Of a DNA stretch of 24,897 nt, positions 24,286-24,897 are shown one piece after another. Position numbers and translations under genes: made by a program. The stretch's first letter is position 1, and the number at the start of each line of letters is the position of its first letter. The DNA lies in NCBI GenBank assembly GCA_030064795.1, contig JASJEI010000171.1:1-24897 (forward strand), written 5' to 3'. Origin of the DNA: Pleurocapsa sp. MO_226.B13. GTDB taxonomy: Bacteria > Cyanobacteriota > Cyanobacteriia > Cyanobacteriales > Xenococcaceae. The notes under the pieces are model-generated. The model was not told where the DNA came from. It saw only the letters and a list, made by a program, of their open reading frames with translations, and did no database searches.

Positions 24286-24897
24286 ATGTTGCAGATTTAC
24301 TATCACATTCTGATTTCAGCCAGGGAAACATTTGGATTAGGTATTATTTTTTGGCGTTGGCTTTTATTTTTACCTTTGTACTTATTGTTTACCCATGCCA
24401 CTCTTTTTTTGGACAAAATATTTTTTTCTCGGTATCAAAAAGTTGACATCAAAAATCCTGTATTTATTATTGGCAATCCCCGTAGCGGTACGAGTTTTTT
24501 GCACACTTTGCTAACTCAAACAGAAGATTTTGTTTCCTTCAAAACTTGGGAAATATTTTTTCCTTCTCTGACAGCCAGAGTTTTTATTAAACCCATAATT
24601 AATTTTTTAATTCGTCGTAAGTTGACGCAAATCATGCCCGAATCGAGCGGTCATGGACTTTATTTAGACCGAGTAGAACACGATGAATTTTTATTCGTAC
24701 ATCGGCTCGATACTCAGTTTTTACTCTTACTATCTCCCTTGAGTTTGAGCGATCGCGAATATCCCGAATTACGTTTATACGACCGACAATCAGATTCACG
24801 CCGTTATCGTTCGGTTAAGTTTTTTCAAGAATGTTTAAAACGTCAAATTTATTACAGTAAAAAAGAACAAGTTATCGCCCATATCCACTTTTCTACC
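24286..24897 (+). CDS. Sulfotransferase, 5' part only (cut by window edge)
   Basis: From the ATG at 24286 the frame is open for 204 codons to the end of the window. After a hydrophobic N-terminal stretch (about 18-42, possible membrane anchor) comes NPVFIIGNPRSGTSFLHTLL (58-77), the 5'-phosphosulfate-binding loop of PAPS-dependent sulfotransferases. EHDEFLFVHR near 136-145 fits the deeper sequence of the Sulfotransfer_3 group. It starts 28 bases after the permease stop and continues the same-strand cluster. It may sulfate a hydroxyl of the phenolic lipid. The 3'-phosphate-binding region lies outside the window, so activity cannot be judged. Confidence 0.85.
   Translation, partial: MLQIYYHILISARETFGLGIIFWRWLLFLPLYLLFTHATLFLDKIFFSRYQKVDIKNPVFIIGNPRSGTSFLHTLLTQTEDFVSFKTWEIFFPSLTARVFIKPIINFLIRRKLTQIMPESSGHGLYLDRVEHDEFLFVHRLDTQFLLLLSPLSLSDREYPELRLYDRQSDSRRYRSVKFFQECLKRQIYYSKKEQVIAHIHFST

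Overview
The window looks like cyanobacterial DNA. It is AT-rich, carries many HIP1-type octamers (GCGATCGC), encodes a cyanobacterial-style filamentous-haemagglutinin exoprotein and a CYP110-like P450, and contains a gene set known from cyanobacterial natural-product clusters. Species cannot be fixed from the sequence alone.

Positions 1-2135 hold a small unknown gene, a minisatellite inside a 12-bp inverted repeat (898-1140), and a leftward gene pair: a membrane protein with an ExbD/TolR-like N-terminus followed by a LapA-domain protein. Positions 2379-7200 are a decay zone. A two-partner-secretion exoprotein gene is cut short by an insertion sequence whose DDE transposase is frameshifted. 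An IS4-family transposase remnant (also frameshifted), a small protein made of two recently duplicated helix-turn-helix units, and another transposase-like remnant follow. Positions 7172-8872 hold no convincing gene but are crowded with inverted repeats, including a 300-bp multi-branched foldable element, a 98-bp MITE-like element, and two mutually exclusive hairpins just ahead of the first biosynthetic gene.

Positions 8873-24897 are a co-directional biosynthetic cluster running off the right edge. In order: fatty acyl-AMP ligase, free acyl carrier protein, two tandem paralogous CylC-like di-metal halogenase candidates, a one-module type I PKS (KS-AT-ACP-TE, no reductive domains), a type III PKS, a CYP110-like P450, an ICMT-family methyltransferase of the SrsB/BpsB kind, a flavin monooxygenase, a TauE/SafE permease and a partial sulfotransferase.

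Inferred logic: the ligase adenylates a fatty acid and loads it on the ACP; the halogenases chlorinate unactivated carbons of the acyl-ACP; the type I PKS adds one unreduced ketide; the type III PKS extends and cyclises it to an alkylresorcinol or alkylpyrone; methylation, oxidation and perhaps sulfation follow. The front half matches cylindrocyclophane and columbamide logic, and the back half matches bacterial phenolic-lipid operons (srsABC, bpsAB). The combination suggests a halogenated, methylated, oxidised and possibly sulfated phenolic lipid. I do not recognise it as a described pathway.
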